64,000 bases of DNA from Leptobrachium leishanense (GCA_009667805.1 CM019071.1:44144250-44208249); one strand, 5' to 3'. Shown: positions 27,715 to 38,889, numbered from the stretch's first letter. Program-made: numbers and translations. Notes: generated by a model not told the origin, from the sequence alone.

Positions 27715-28480
27715 GGGAGCGCAGTACATATATTGATGGAAATTGTAAACAAGGATTGACTTAGCTTTAAATTAATCAGCATAGGGTTGAACCTTCTTAT
27801 TCGGAAATCTGATCATATAATATCATCATCCTATATGAAAAGAAATATAAATTGCGTAGTACAGTATGACAGTTTATAACACACTAAGTGGTGTAAATGG
27901 TCGCACTCACAAAGGTGGAGCCCCCAATGGCTCGTATCATTTGGCCTTTAGGTCTCTTATAGGAGGGGGACCTCGCCCATATGGGATGCCTTGAAGTTTT
28001 CCTGGGATAGAGGATAACCAAAGGTGGAGTCTCCAATGCCTCTTATCAATTGGCCTTTAGATCTCTTGTAGAGGGGAAACTTCGCCCATGTATGAATTTT
28101 TTCTTTTGGATGGCAGGATGTGCCTCAAATGTAAAGGATAACGCTATAGTGCATTATCATAGATACACAAATAAGGTATATAAAAGTGAAAAACTCACGT
28201 GATTCAGAGCCTTCCGATATGATGGCTCTGTATATAAGGCATATGGACCTCTTATTTGGTCAGAGGGGGTCCTTCCTCCAGGATAGAGATAGATAAACTT
28301 CCAAAATGAAGAAAATTGAGCATAAAAATAAAAGAAAATTTAATAAGAATAAAATCCGAAAAGAACAAAATCCGAAATTGCACAGAACAGAAAAACAAAT
28401 GAATACGAAAAGAATAAGTACGAAAAGAATGCAAATCCGGTGCAGTATGGGCTGGGCATGGCTGGGGGCAAAACCTCGTC

Positions 28481-28800
28481 CTCTATAAGAGATATATCGA
28501 CGATATTCTCATTATTTGGCAAGGGGATATGAATTCACTTACACAATTTATATGTCATCTTAACCATAACTCTTTGGGTATTCAATTAGAATCATGCATA
28601 AGCACCGAAACAATAGATTTTTTGGATTTAAATATCTATATAGAAAATAAAACGGTTAAAACTAGAACCCATTTTAAGGAGGTACAAGTTAATAGCTATA
28701 TCCACCAAACGAGCAATCACTACCAACCGTGGCTCCGAGCTATACCAAAAGGACAAATGATGAGGATGAGAAGGAACTTGTTTACAATTTCCATCAATAT
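28481..28800 (+). pseudogene. Penelope-like reverse transcriptase fragment
   Basis: The frame reads YKRYIDDILIIWQGDMNS, later FLDLNIYIENKTVKTRTHF and then PKGQMMRMRRN. YIDD is the catalytic aspartate pair of the palm, and the following FLDL and P.GQ..R.RRN blocks are typical for Penelope-like elements and not for LINE or LTR enzymes. The fragment covers only the palm and the start of the thumb; neither the N-terminal part nor the GIY-YIG nuclease is present. The frame runs on into the inverted arm, which marks the break. Confidence 0.85.
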
Positions 28801-29309
28801 ATGTACTGCGCTCCCTTAAATATATTTATTTATATTTTTTCTGTTACATATTACTATTCCATGCAGAGGGGAGCACAGGGGAACATGCGGCCCTGTACCA
28901 TGTATAATTCATATGCTGCAGGAAGGAAATCAAGACAGCTCACCTGGGATTCCTCTGTGATTTCTGATCTGCAGTGTATGGATTATACATGTTGCAGGGT
29001 GGCATTTTTCATGCACTGCCCAACAGCAAGAATAAACTATAAGTGTCCAGGAAAACATGGCCGATCTGGCAAGCCTAATTGAGGCTAAGGGGGGAGGAGC
29101 AAATGCCCTCTGCCCTTCTCCTGGATCCAGCAGTGAGCAGGAGGCCGGTGCTGGTGCAGAAACGCCAAGGTCATCAGGATCCATGCCAAAAATGCCCAAC
29201 TTCTGGAGTTTTAGCTCCTCCCTTCCAAAATAAATAGACAAATCAGATTTTTAACTTTATTACCGTAGATTTTAAAGCGTGTAGAGTCACCATCATCTCA
29301 CCGTGCCCC

Positions 29310-29355
29310 GAGTAATGTCACCCCACAACATGTATAATCCATACACTGCAGGTAA
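29310..29355. mobile_element. Fragment of the hAT MITE family
   Basis: The segment with CACCCCACAACATGTATAAT and CCATACACTGCAGGTAAG matches the interior of the copy at 29398-29652 (GCCACCCCGCAGCATGTATA). Its ends are missing. It lies between two larger copies of the same family. Confidence 0.65.
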
Positions 29356-29397
29356 GACATGACAGCAAGAAGAAAGCAATTAATGATAAACTAAAAG

Positions 29398-29652
29398 TAT
29401 GGCTGCCAGGTCGGCCATGTTTTCCTGGACACATATAATGTATTCATGATGAGGGGCAGTGCATGAAAAATGCCACCCCGCAGCATGTATAATCCATACA
29501 CTGCAGGTAAGGATTCCCAGGTGACCTGCCTTGATTTCCTTCCTGCAGGATATGAGTAATACATGTTGCAGGGCAGCACGTTCCCCTGTGCTCCCCCTCT
29601 GCATGACATAGTAATATGTGTCCAGGAAAACATGGCCGCCCTGGCAAACCTA
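29398..29652. mobile_element. Intact hAT-type MITE, 255 bp
   Basis: The termini TATGGCTGCCAGGTCGGCC and GGCCGCCCTGGCAAACCTA form an inverted pair of about 40 bases that includes ATGTTTTCCTGGACACATAT. The flanks ACTAAAAG and GCTACAAG agree at six of eight bases, a decayed 8-bp duplication. It ends about 250 bases before exon 1 of CYP2 copy B. Confidence 0.85.
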
Positions 29653-29779
29653 GCTACAAGCAGGGCTGAATCTCTCTCTATATCTAAACACACACAGAGA
29701 GGGAGAATATGTTAAGAGAGCAATCCAATCCTTCTAGAATATTCATTTAAAGGGAGATATAAAAAAGGAAAATCTAGAT

Positions 29780-29900
29780 ACATTTGGCAAATGAAGGTGG
29801 AATTTAGGAAGATTTCCATTTTGCTCCACCCAATTATCTTCGCCGCATAAAAAGTGCTTCTCTTCCTAAGTAAAAGGAGATTAATGACCTGGTGTCCAGC
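29780..29900 (+). promoter_or_regulatory. Proximal promoter and 5' UTR of CYP2 copy B
   Basis: The block TTTGGCAAATGAAGGTGGAA, then GGAAGATTTCCATTTTGCTC and CACCC is shared with the region before copy C (49630-49690), while further upstream sequence is not. CATAAAAAG at 29846-29854 is a possible TATA box, 47 bases before the ATG, which would give a short 5' UTR as is usual for CYP2 genes. No transcription factor site is claimed, though the shared block is the best candidate. Confidence 0.6.
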
Positions 29901-30077
29901 ATGGAGGTCACAGGGATCGACGCGCTGCTTGCTGGGATCATCTCATTCTTCTGCTTCTACATCCTATGGAATTCAATGCGCAGGAATCAGAACCTTCCTC
30001 CAGGTCCCACTCCTCTTCCACTGGTTGGGAACCTGCTCCAGATCGACAGAGGACAGCTGGTGAATTCATTCATGAAG
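29901..30077 (+). CDS. CYP2 copy B exon 1
   Basis: The ATG at 29901 opens a 59-codon exon ending in AAG|GTTTTT. The protein begins MEVTGIDALLAGIISFF, a hydrophobic signal anchor of about 20 residues that holds the enzyme in the ER membrane, then WNSMRRN and the proline-rich hinge LPPGPTPLPLVGNLLQ. The start was chosen because it aligns with the start of copy C and gives the family's usual exon length of 177. Confidence 0.95.
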
Positions 30078-30209
30078 GTTTTTTTTTTTTTAAATTTTCC
30101 AGGATTGAATATTTTAAGAGACATATCGATTTAATGACCTTTTAAGTTGCTTACATCAATTTCCTTAAGACACAACTTAATGGATCTTTATGCGACGAAG
30201 ATGCACAAT

Positions 30210-31080
30210 GGGTCGGAGGGATTTAATCCGAGACAACTGGCATTCACTTTTGAAAATAAACTAATGGGTAAAAGGGACCTTATTGCGGTGAGGTGACTAA
30301 GGCTAGGGTCAGACTGAGGCAGTGCGAACGCGCGTTCTGGCGCACTTAATCACGGCCGCACTAGCAGCAGATGCCGGGCAATAACGGCCAATATACGAAG
30401 TACGGTCGCACAAAAGTCCGGCTGCGCAACGCAAGTGGAAAATGAACGCATTTTTTCGAGAACGTTAAACCACTAGTACTGACGTACAGCGTGCGCTGCG
30501 TCCGCTAGAGGCGTGTGTGCGTGATTAGGAGACGTCAGACGCTGCTAATGTCTGGCCAACATAACGTCCAGACGCAAGAAGTGTTTTATTGATGATCCGT
30601 ACAAAATCACGAATGAAACTGCGCATAGTATGACCGCTATTGCGTATTCCGTGAAAAAATACGTCCATTCTTCGAACGCACATTTTCACGGACAACGTGA
30701 AAAATGCGTTAGTCTGACCCTAGCCTTAATGGTTAAAAGGATCCAATGAAAGTAAGGTGATAAATGGGTTAAAGGGATCTAATGACAGCCAGGTGGTTAA
30801 TGGAATGTAATGACAAAGAGGTGAGTTAGTTAGGTTAAAGGGACCTAGTGGGAGCAAGGTGATTTACTGGGTTAAAATTCAGTAATTGAAGTGATTAATG
30901 GGTTAAAGGGACCTAATGAAAGTGAGATGATTAATGTTTTAAAGGGACCTAATGACAGCAAAGTGATTTAATGGGTTAAAGGGGCCTAATTGTCATGAGA
31001 TCTATATGGGTTTAAGGGATCTAATGAAAAACAGGGGATTAATGAGTTAAAAGGACCTAATGACAGTGAGGTTATTAACT
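30210..31080. repeat. Degenerate 34-bp repeat in intron 1 of copy B, split by a MITE
   Basis: Variants of TTAATGGGTTAAAGGGACC followed by TAATGACAGCAAGGTGA recur about 14 times on both sides of a GTCAGACG MITE at 30301-30725. The same unit, in a younger and more regular form, fills intron 1 of copy C, so the repeat probably predates the gene duplication. Confidence 0.85.
30301..30725. mobile_element. GTCAGACG-family MITE, copy 3
   Basis: The ends are GGCTAGGGTCAGACTGAGG and CGTTAGTCTGACCCTAGCC, with TAA on the left and TTA on the right. The interior shares long stretches with the nested copy at 15660-16085, such as GATTAGGAGACGTCAGACGC. It has no coding capacity. Confidence 0.85.
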
Positions 31081-32700
31081 CCTTCACTACAAAGATCAAA
31101 CTAGCTTGGGCTTCAAAGGCACCATCCAGTGTCCTGATATCGAGAGATCTCGCTCTGCTGCCCAAAAGCTAATGCCATTTGTTTGCTTTTCGGGCTGCAG
31201 AAGGTGCCCCCAAAGTTTTAACCCTGTGGGCATAATGTCCAAAGAGCTAAACCTGTGTAAAACCAGCTGATTGGCTGTACAGACAGACATCAGGGATTCG
31301 GCAAGCTGATACAGTGGCAGCCTGTGGTAGATCCAGTATGTGCGTTTCATTCCGAATCGCAACTCAGACAAAATTCTACCGATTCGTATTTCTGAAGCAC
31401 TTCCAAAATAACGAATCGGTTCCATCCGAAACAGATTATAACGAATTGATCCTGGTTTCACCAATCCATTCGTTTCACTTGTTAAACCGATTCAGCACCG
31501 CGTCCCTGTCCATTGACGTGTTGCCGAATCTATTGTATTCAAAACCACAGGCCCTGGACAGTGACATGGGGACGTTCGGTGCGATTCAACAGCAGTGAAA
31601 TTCCCCATAGACAAGTAATGGTTAATCTATTCAGAGAACGCCAAACACCGAAATGCCTGAGGTTTCAGTCAGAAAGTTTAAACCAGAAAATTCCATAGGT
31701 TTCAATTTAAAAAAAAAAAAAAAACATTTGCAGCAAAAAAATTTTTTTTTTTAATGAAAATTTTCGGATTCCCAACTATTTGAAAATGACAAGGCTTTTT
31801 TTCTTTGCCGAAGCAGCAGGTGTTTTTTTTTTTTTGTGTGTGTGTGTGTTTGTGCACCTGAAACAGGGATTTTTTTGCTCTTGAGCCTCGCAGAGCTGCT
31901 GTCATTGGTGCTGAAACATATTTGAGCACCAAGGACAGGGGAATTATGGTATCTATCAAGGCTAGGGTCAGACGAACGCAGTATTAACGTGCTTGTAGCC
32001 GCACTTAATCACAGCCGCGCTAGCAGCAAATGACGTCCAATGCTGGGCAACAGACGAAGAACGGCCGCACGAAAGTGCGGACACAAGTGGCAAACGAATG
32101 CATTTTTATGAGAATGTCAAACCGCTGCTACAGACGTACAGAGTGCGCTGCGTCCGCTAGCGGCGTGTGTGTGAGATTAGGAGACGTCAGACGCTGCTCA
32201 TGTCCGGCCAACATAACGTCCAGACGGAAAAAAGTTTCCTGGTTTGGATCCGTAAAAAATCACTGCCGTAATTGCGCATCGTATGACTGCTATCACGTCT
32301 TCTGTGAAAAAATCCGTCCATTCGTTCGGACGCACTTTTTGACGGTCAACGCGAAAAATGCGCTTGTCTGACCCGAGCCTTATTCGTTTCACTTTCTGAA
32401 ATAAAGAATAAAAACTAAAGAACGAATCAAAACGAAATACAAAATACGAATCACGGTAACATAACAAACTAAAAACATAACGAATCGATTTTCAAAACAA
32501 ATCTTTTCAGTGTGCACAGGTCTAGCACCTGGTTCTCTGCCTCAGCTGTAGCTTAATGTGGCAGTAGATGGCACCATCTACTGGCAATATGTTAGAACAG
32601 CAAGACTTGGAAAGTCCGCAAATATTTCTTACTGTATAATTAAATGATTTTTCAAAAAAAACACTGGTTCCTGACAATGTTTAATGGGTTACTAGTCATG
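31075..32700. mobile_element. Decayed TTAA-type MITE with a hAT-like insertion
   Basis: ATTAACTCCTTCACTAC at the left resembles the end of the MITE at 4581, and the right part has CACCATCTACTGGCA and TTCTTACTGTATAATTAAA, which resemble internal parts of it in reverse orientation. Between about 31327 and 32524 lies a hAT-like element with TATGTGCGTTTCATTCC at the left and TGTGCACAGGTCTA at the right; its flanks GCCTGTGG and GCACCTGG agree only in part. Inside this one sits a further MITE (31960-32379). Confidence 0.45.
31960..32379. mobile_element. GTCAGACG-family MITE, copy 4
   Basis: The termini are GGCTAGGGTCAGACGAACG and GCGCTTGTCTGACCCGAGCC. The interior matches the copies at 15660 and 30301 (for example GAGTGCGCTGCGTCCGCTAG). 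The flanking CAA and TTA fit a degraded TWA duplication. Confidence 0.8.
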
Positions 32701-32772
32701 TAGCTATGGACGCACTTTCAAACACTCCATGGGATAATATTAATGTAAATATTCCTTGTTTCCGTCTCTCAG

Positions 32773-32933
32773 TTCTCGAAGCAATACGGCTCCATTTATA
32801 CATTGTATTTTGGGCAAAACCTGTGATTTGTCTGAGGGGTATGAAACGGTTAAAGAAGCCCTCATCGATAAAGCAGAAGAATTTGGAGGACAGGGAAGAC
32901 TGCCGACCCTGGAGAAAGTTGTACAGACGTACG
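32773..32933 (+). pseudogene. CYP2 copy B exon 2 with two 1-base deletions
   Basis: The exon follows CTCTCAG and ends TACG|GTGAGT. It measures 161 bases where copy C has 163. Relative to copy C, one base is lost at the A4 run 32816-32819 and one at the G4 run 32836-32839. The frame reads FSKQYGSIYTLYFGQNL and then TGA. After the second loss the alternative frame continues as copy C does (YETVKEALIDKAEEFGG). Both losses are in homopolymers, so they may be assembly errors. Confidence 0.9.
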
Positions 32934-33118
32934 GTGAGTCAGACTCTGCTTTTCAACTCTAGATATTTTTCAGTTTCTTAACATTAATTCGGTAAACACC
33001 TCATTAGCATAATTCATGCAGAAGCGATGCAGGACATTTCTGTAGGGATTTGACAGGTTTCTGTTGCTTCTTTGCATCCTCAGCAAATAATGATCATATT
33101 TCTATACGGGATTTTTAA

Positions 33119-33734
33119 CCGGGCTATTCATGTCGCCGACATATCGGTGCTCTCTCATTCCCCGCGCCTTCCTGCACTTCAGAGAACAAAAGTTACCCAC
33201 CCTGCGGTGAATTCAGCATCCCGCAGGAGGGGGAGAGTGTGTTTGAAAATTGAAACTGTTTGCAAAAAACCTCTTGAAGGAAAATGCCTGGAATTTACAT
33301 AGAAGATTTTACGAATGATAGTAAAAAGGTCTGTTACAGAAATCAATTTGGGAGGGGGGGGGGGTATGCCAGAAAATCTATAGACTTTTTGCTGCAGAAT
33401 TTTATAATGAACGGTTTATTAGATATTGAATTAAAACAGGAATATTTTTATCATTGAAGCCTATGGGATTTGCCTGAATAAACCTGTCGAATGAAACCAC
33501 TGAACATCAGGGCATTTCACTGACATTTCTCTGCTGTTCAATGTGAATAGATTAACCATTGCTTCTCTATGGGGGATTTCACTGCCGTCGAACAGCACCG
33601 TATGTGCAGGCAATTCGCCAAAATTTGAACTGCCTGCTCTCTGAATAGCCGAATGACCCCGGAATTTCACCGTATGCTGAATTCCAGTGTCCGGTTACAG
33701 TTCGGCGACATATCGGATCTCTCTGAATAACCCC
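33119..33734. mobile_element. GGGTTATTCAAAG-family DNA element, copy 3
   Basis: The left end is GGGCTATTCATGTCGCCGAC and the right end CGGATCTCTCTGAATAACCC. Inside are family phrases such as GAACGGTTTATTAGATATTG and GAAGCCTATGGGATTTGCC and a G12 run near 33352. No target duplication is clear. Confidence 0.7.
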
Positions 33735-34649
33735 CTATGTACAGTATTTTAAGACTAAATGAATGCGCTGACAAAGTTTTCAGATTGGTTAGAAACGCAG
33801 GTTTTTAGTGACCTATAATTTACAATACTGATTTTTATTTTCCTCCACGCACACCCAATATTTCTTTAATACGTAATAACCAAATATAGGGCTCTATTCC
33901 AAGTTTGGTCTTCACTTCGAGCCAATACCACCAATAAACGCAGTGTCCATTTTCATTGTGTTTATTTATGTTGCTGATCTTTCATGTATTTTGTTTTTCT
34001 CTTTTTAGTTAAGAAAATATTTTCCTTTGTCACTGGGCGCATCCATTATGTGATTTTGTGTTGTATCTTTCCATCAATTGCTCCTCACTGCGCGGCTTTG
34101 GCCATAGTATGGAGTGAATGGGTCAGTCACCAACTCACATCATTGTATTGTGTGGGATGTATTCAAAGGGCATTGTGTGTTGTCATTGACATTGTCCTGA
34201 AGCAAAATCATTTAACACCAGGGTCTGAGAAACGTTATTCGTTTCTGAATAGCATCAGGCACAGATGAAGAGCGGGATGGATGGAACAGCTTGTTCTCCA
34301 TCTGCTTGGGCCATATTTGTGTCCCCCATAAAAAGTATAGGAGACATTAATGTACAATAACCTGACACTACATCTGAGATGCAACTCAGGATGGAATAGG
34401 ATGGGTAAAAATAAGCACAGCACTCAAGCCGATATGCTTTATGGGATGTGATCTGATCTGGCCCAACACTTCCATAGACTATATGAAGGCTCTGGTAAGT
34501 TTACAACCACACTGGATAAGTGAACAATACATCAACTTTGGAATAGGACCATTGTTTGATGCCCAGCTTCAGCAGGTTTTAGCAACTGACTAGTCCATTG
34601 TGGGAAAAGTTGTGCTTCGACATGATTTTTTTTTTTTTTTTTTTTTCAG
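33735..34649. other. Intron 2 remainder of copy B, nothing recognised
   Basis: The stretch has no repeat or exon that can be named. It ends in an unusually long T22 tract before the acceptor CAG of exon 3 at 34647-34649. Confidence 0.5.
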
Positions 34650-34799
34650 GGATAATTTTAAGCAACGGGGAGCGATGGAGGCAGGTACGAAACTTCACCT
34701 TAAGGAACCTGAGGGAATTGGGATTCGGCAAGAAGAGCTTTGAGGAGAAAATCCAGGAGGAAGTTAAAAATGTTGTGGAGGAGCTAAAGAAACTCAAAG
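34650..34799 (+). CDS. CYP2 copy B exon 3
   Basis: The 150-base exon equals the family standard. It enters with GG completing a split glycine codon and reads GIILSNGERWRQVRNFTL, then RELGFGKKSFEEKIQEEV and ELKKLK before a split codon at G|GTTTGA. ERWRQVR contains the C-helix WxxxR motif whose residues contact a haem propionate. No lesion is seen. Confidence 0.94.
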
Positions 34800-34969
34800 G
34801 TTTGAACATTTGGTTAATCAAAAAACAAAAATGATTACCTACACATTGATCCATGATGGCTACATGCGACTAATGGACATTCTGAACAACAAAACCAAAA
34901 GGGCTAGCAGGCATAGGCTGCTTTCAGCCAAATAGGTCCCCAGTTTTGGGTTTTGTCATGCTATGTGGT

Positions 34970-35876
34970 GGTCCCCCCCCTCCCCCATTCGGCATTCACC
35001 GCAGAGTTCCCGAAGTGCGACGAAGGAATCTGCAAACCGCCGAACACCACCAAACCGATCGAACGTATCCGAAGCCCTCTGATCAGAATCAAAAATGTTG
35101 CTGAAGAAAAAAAACTAAAAAAAAAAGACTTACTGCTGCAAAGAAAATTAAACGGTTAAATAATTTAATAAACTGGATTTATTTTTATATTGTAAAAAAT
35201 AACTTCACTTCCTGTATGATTTTATATATAAATATTGTGACTCCAATACATAACTTTTTAATGTGCCCCATTTAGTTCTAATATAGAAGAGCTACGGATC
35301 TCCCTTCCACTTGATGGCTATCACACGTGATATTGGGTGGCTTAGGAATGTTTTTGTAAACCAGATGTGGTAAATTTATTCATCTCCGACATGGCAAATG
35401 TATTCACGCCATTTAAACTCTAAATCTGTTTCCTGAGTGGCTATTATGCCACACACTTTTTGTTATATTCGATATTATCTTATTAGATGTCATCTAGACT
35501 GATGAGCAATTCTATTTTCTATCTCGAGTGGTTGTTTTCTTTTGCTCTTACATTGGCGGCCAATGTAAGCGCCTGCGAAAGCACTGCATCTTTTTTGTGA
35601 AACGGACCAGAAGCACCAAAAGAGATATAACTTGCTTGTTTGGTAAATATGAATAGGAATATTGTTATTGATTTAATTGTTGAGATTTAACACATTGAAA
35701 CCACCGAAAACCTGGGAATTTCACCAACTTCTCAGTGCTGTTTGGTATTCTCTGAATAGACTTCTCTATGGGGAATTTCACTGCTGCCGAAGGTCGGCGA
35801 ATTGCCATGAAATTGCAACGTAGAGGGAAATTCAGTTCAGTGCAATTCCATGGCAAATTTGGCTCTTTGAATAACC
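34970..35876. mobile_element. GGGTTATTCAAAG-family DNA element, copy 4, with unrelated middle
   Basis: The left half (34985-35190) holds TTCACCGCAGAGTTCCCGAA and TTAAACGGTTAAATAATTT; the right half (35690-35876) has CTCTATGGGGAATTTCACTG and ends GGCTCTTTGAATAACCTC. The middle 35190-35690 is not typical for the family and may be another insertion. The left terminus is not clear. Confidence 0.55.
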
Positions 35877-35879
35877 TCA

Positions 35880-36488
35880 TGTATGTGCATGTTTGCTGTG
35901 TTTTCTGGGAAAGACAGGACCCAGTGGTTGTCCGCGACGTGTAGGAACCGCAAATTGCACAGCGCTATGGGACTCACACCTTTTCCATACACAAGTTCTG
36001 TAGCTCCTGAGCAGAGCGCAGGATAGGAGCTGAACGCACATGCACAGATCTGGTCCAACACTGCCTCTCTGAGAATGCTCACTACAATGATGGGTCTCAG
36101 AGAGTGATGTTGGCCGCGCTTTGTGTTACATCACTAGCATCCAATCTAGTGAGCAGTAGTCAGGAAATTCAAAATCCCGGCTGATGGTGATACTGTATGG
36201 ATGAACTGAAGGAGGTTTTCCCACGCAGAGTATTCTGCCAGATGGGGGGAGAATCCGGGGCACTCCTCATATATTCTGACCGCTTTAAAACTATAAAGTG
36301 TTCAGGATAAGTAGAGTGTCTTAAATGTCATATAAATCAATGAACACTATTAATCTACCAACCAGACCTGACCTGGCAGTTGATGGACAGAGGTGCCCTT
36401 TATGTCCACACTGAGATTTTTAAAAACTGAAGCTGTCCTTTTTTATTTTAGATTTACCCACTCTATAAATGGGATTTCTTTGCTGCAG
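35880..36488. other. Intron 3 remainder of copy B, nothing recognised
   Basis: No exon, RNA or transposon end was found. The stretch ends in acceptor TGCTGCAG at 36481-36488. Confidence 0.5.
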
Positions 36489-36646
36489 GAAAACCCTTGG
36501 ATGTGACTGAGCTATTCATGAACGCCATTTCCAACATCCTTTTCTCCATGTTCGGAAACCGCTATGAGTACAATGATGAGACATTCATGAAGGTCCTGGC
36601 TATTATGGAGCAAACATTCTATCTGATCAGCTGTTCATGGGGGCAG
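36489..36646 (+). CDS. CYP2 copy B exon 4
   Basis: The exon of 158 bases (standard 161, so one codon shorter) reads GKPLDVTELFMNAISNIL, then FSMFGNRYEYNDETF and ends SCSWGQ before GTAAAT. The pattern N.I....FG.R..Y.D..F is typical for CYP2 helices D-E. It enters in the phase that exon 3 leaves and ends on a complete codon. No stop occurs. Confidence 0.93.
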
Positions 36647-38870
36647 GTAAATGCGTTTTTTGTTTTGAAGGTACAATTTTAAGAAAAAAATCACAATCGT
36701 TCAAAACTATGGATTTACTTTTTTTTTTTTTTTTAGTGGGTTATGGGTATTCAACAAAGAAGTATACAAAAAAGACCACATCCAACACATGTTAAGTTTT
36801 GTTCTAGATCTTTCTGTTCGACTATTTTTTTTTTTTTCCCATAGCAGAGGATCCCTCCCCTCAATCCTTAATAGATAAAAGAACAACACACAAGACTTTG
36901 TAACAGAGCTCCTAACTTGACTCAAGTCTCTCCTATTAAAATGATGTTGCTTTCTGTAGCTATCTGGGAAACCACATTGACCCTTCCCAAATACGACAAC
37001 CGCTTCGTGTCATTGCGCTATGATGTTAGTGCTAATTGCTGCAACTTGGATCAACAACTTTGTATAGCTGCTATCCACAACATGAGTCGAGACTGCTTGT
37101 AGGGTCAAAACAGAACTGTTTTTATTAGGGAGGAACATATATTTATGCAGTTAAACATGGGTCATTAATGCAATGCATACACAAACCTCCCCTAGCAAAT
37201 GTTGTGAGTTTCTTAAGTTCTGATCTTACTGCTCCTTCTGCTTCACAGCATTTTTTTTTACATCATTAGACCAGGACAGAAGATAATGGGATAAACATTG
37301 TTCCACATTCCTAGACAAGATGGGACAATGACAGTCGTGATGGGAAACAGGATTACAGTCTAAAACAGCAGAAAATGGTGCAGTGTTTTGCCTGACAAGG
37401 CAGATTGTCAAAAGACCACTCAAATATCAAACACATAATTAACACATTCCTGAGAGGGGATGCTGGAAAAGGCTGAGATAACACACTCAGCATTCCCATC
37501 AGCAGATAGTAACAGATACACATAGACCATAACGACAGACAGTAACCTTATTCTTGCATAACAAATCCCCGAACACCCCCTCCCAAACAGGACCCTGAGC
37601 CTGCAATCCTGGGGTCCGCGACAGGCTTTATTCACTAACCACCATTCTGCTATTGAAAGTATTGGTTTAGTTTGAACCACGATGGATCAAGTACAGCGAC
37701 TGTCATGACCCCTACGCGCGCTGCTGTGAAAAGACGCCGGGTTAAGCCGCTCACTATCTATCCTAGACCCAGATAATCACGTGCGCTTATCTACCCATCC
37801 CAGCCACACTTTCTCTCACAACAGGCGCGATATACTGATCCCAGGATTGCAACGCAGTACAAATCTTCTTGAAGTGGGTAATGACTACGTCTCCCACAAT
37901 CCCTGAGATCACTTTCCTACTCTATTAGTAACGCTGCCACCAGTCCTCATGGACACTACGCGCGTCGCAACAGGAGACGCAGGGCTTAGCAGCCACACTA
38001 TCTGCCTACCCCAGACTCTGACAGTGACTACAGATCCCTGCCGTCTGACGACCGCAACTCGCAATTTCTTATATATAACCGAGCGTAAAGCAAATAGCAA
38101 TACTCCCAATCTCTTAGTTAGCGTGGATTTCATCAGCCAGAATCAGAACTTAAATAGGTTTATTTATGATATAGAACAGATTATATATATATAATCACAG
38201 CGCATTTGTTACAGGAAAATTATAGCTAGAATAAATCAATTAATTACACCCTACACAGCAAATAAAAGAAAAGGGTTAACCACAGAGCAATTACTTACGA
38301 AAAGTTACTCATTAAGCTAGCATGAATGGTCTCCTGGAGATAGGAACATGGACCGATCAGTCCTCTTTCGAAGGTACCCCAAGTGATCAGCCCAAAGCAC
38401 ATGGCCAGTTCTCAGAATTTATACACTTCCTGATCCTTCCAGCCCACACCCACAAATGGTCCAGCCTCATGCACTACATATCCCAAAGTGCCCTTCTCGA
38501 TCATGCTCAGTACGCTTGTCAATCTTTAATTGCCCAAAGGTGTCCATCTCTCCCCCTGACCCCCCCTTAGAGCCCTTAGAGATCAAGGATGTGTTTCCTG
38601 TCTTTGAAGATAGGGTCTAAATCTTGGTGCCTGGCTGGCTCCCAAGGTGTGATTACCAGGATACACAATATGTCAGGGCACAAAAGACATTCCCTTTTAC
38701 AGTTACGTGATATATCCTCCCCCCAAGGGAGAAAGCTAACCATTTTAATTACATTTTAGCAGGTCTTCCTCACCAGCTGTGGACACGGGGATACGCTTCC
38801 CAAATGGTCAGACACCAATATGAATATGGCGATATGGAGGAGATTATATATTATATATATACAAGGTGGA
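36647..38870. other. Intron 4/5 region of copy B with retroelement-like debris, exon 5 not found
   Basis: A CYP2 exon 5 would carry a PG..H motif and a DF.DC.L motif near its end; neither could be found on this strand. The stretch 36905-37680 ends in a GGGTCCGCGACAGG area and 37700-38790 contains two related segments (CTACGCGCGCTGCTGTG at 37711 and CTACGCGCGTCGCAAC at 37955), which look like decayed LTR or MITE sequence. Exon 5 may have been deleted together with these insertions. Confidence 0.5.
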
Positions 38871-38889
38871 AAACCTGCCCAGAGAGCAG

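Larger units (their letters stand above)
26336..28845 (+). mobile_element. Penelope-like retroelement copy with inverted arms
   Basis: The insert is flanked by ACATATTACTATTC at 26322-26335 and 28846-28859, a 14-bp target duplication inside the hAT MITE. Its right part carries a Penelope-type reverse transcriptase piece (28481-28800). An inverted pair of about 70 bases joins the left arm (about 26440-26476 plus 27711-27755) to the right arm (28776-28842). The left arm is cut by a TTAA MITE at 26473-27714. Degenerate direct repeats around GGTGGAG and TTGGCCTTTAG occur at about 27914 and 28022. Terminal inverted segments of this kind are known for Penelope-like elements. Confidence 0.75.
26289..29077. 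mobile_element. hAT-type MITE split by a Penelope-like insertion
   Basis: The left end TATGGTTGCCAGATCAGCC stands at 26289 and the right end GGCCGATCTGGCAAGCCTA ends at 29077. ATTGAGGC occurs at 26281-26288 and again at 29078-29085, an exact 8-bp duplication. Only about 45 bases on the left and 230 bases on the right belong to this element; the 2.5 kb in between are later insertions. The intact relative lies at 29398-29652 in opposite orientation. Confidence 0.88.

Noticed and set aside
34015..34268. 94-codon forward frame in intron 2 of copy B
   Set aside because: No family motif, no splice fit with exons 2 and 3 and no counterpart in the other copies.
37081..37102. Possible exon 5 end of copy B (a GACTGCTTG stretch)
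   Set aside because: The motif is followed at once by a stop and preceded by no CYP2-like residues or acceptor, so it is chance.
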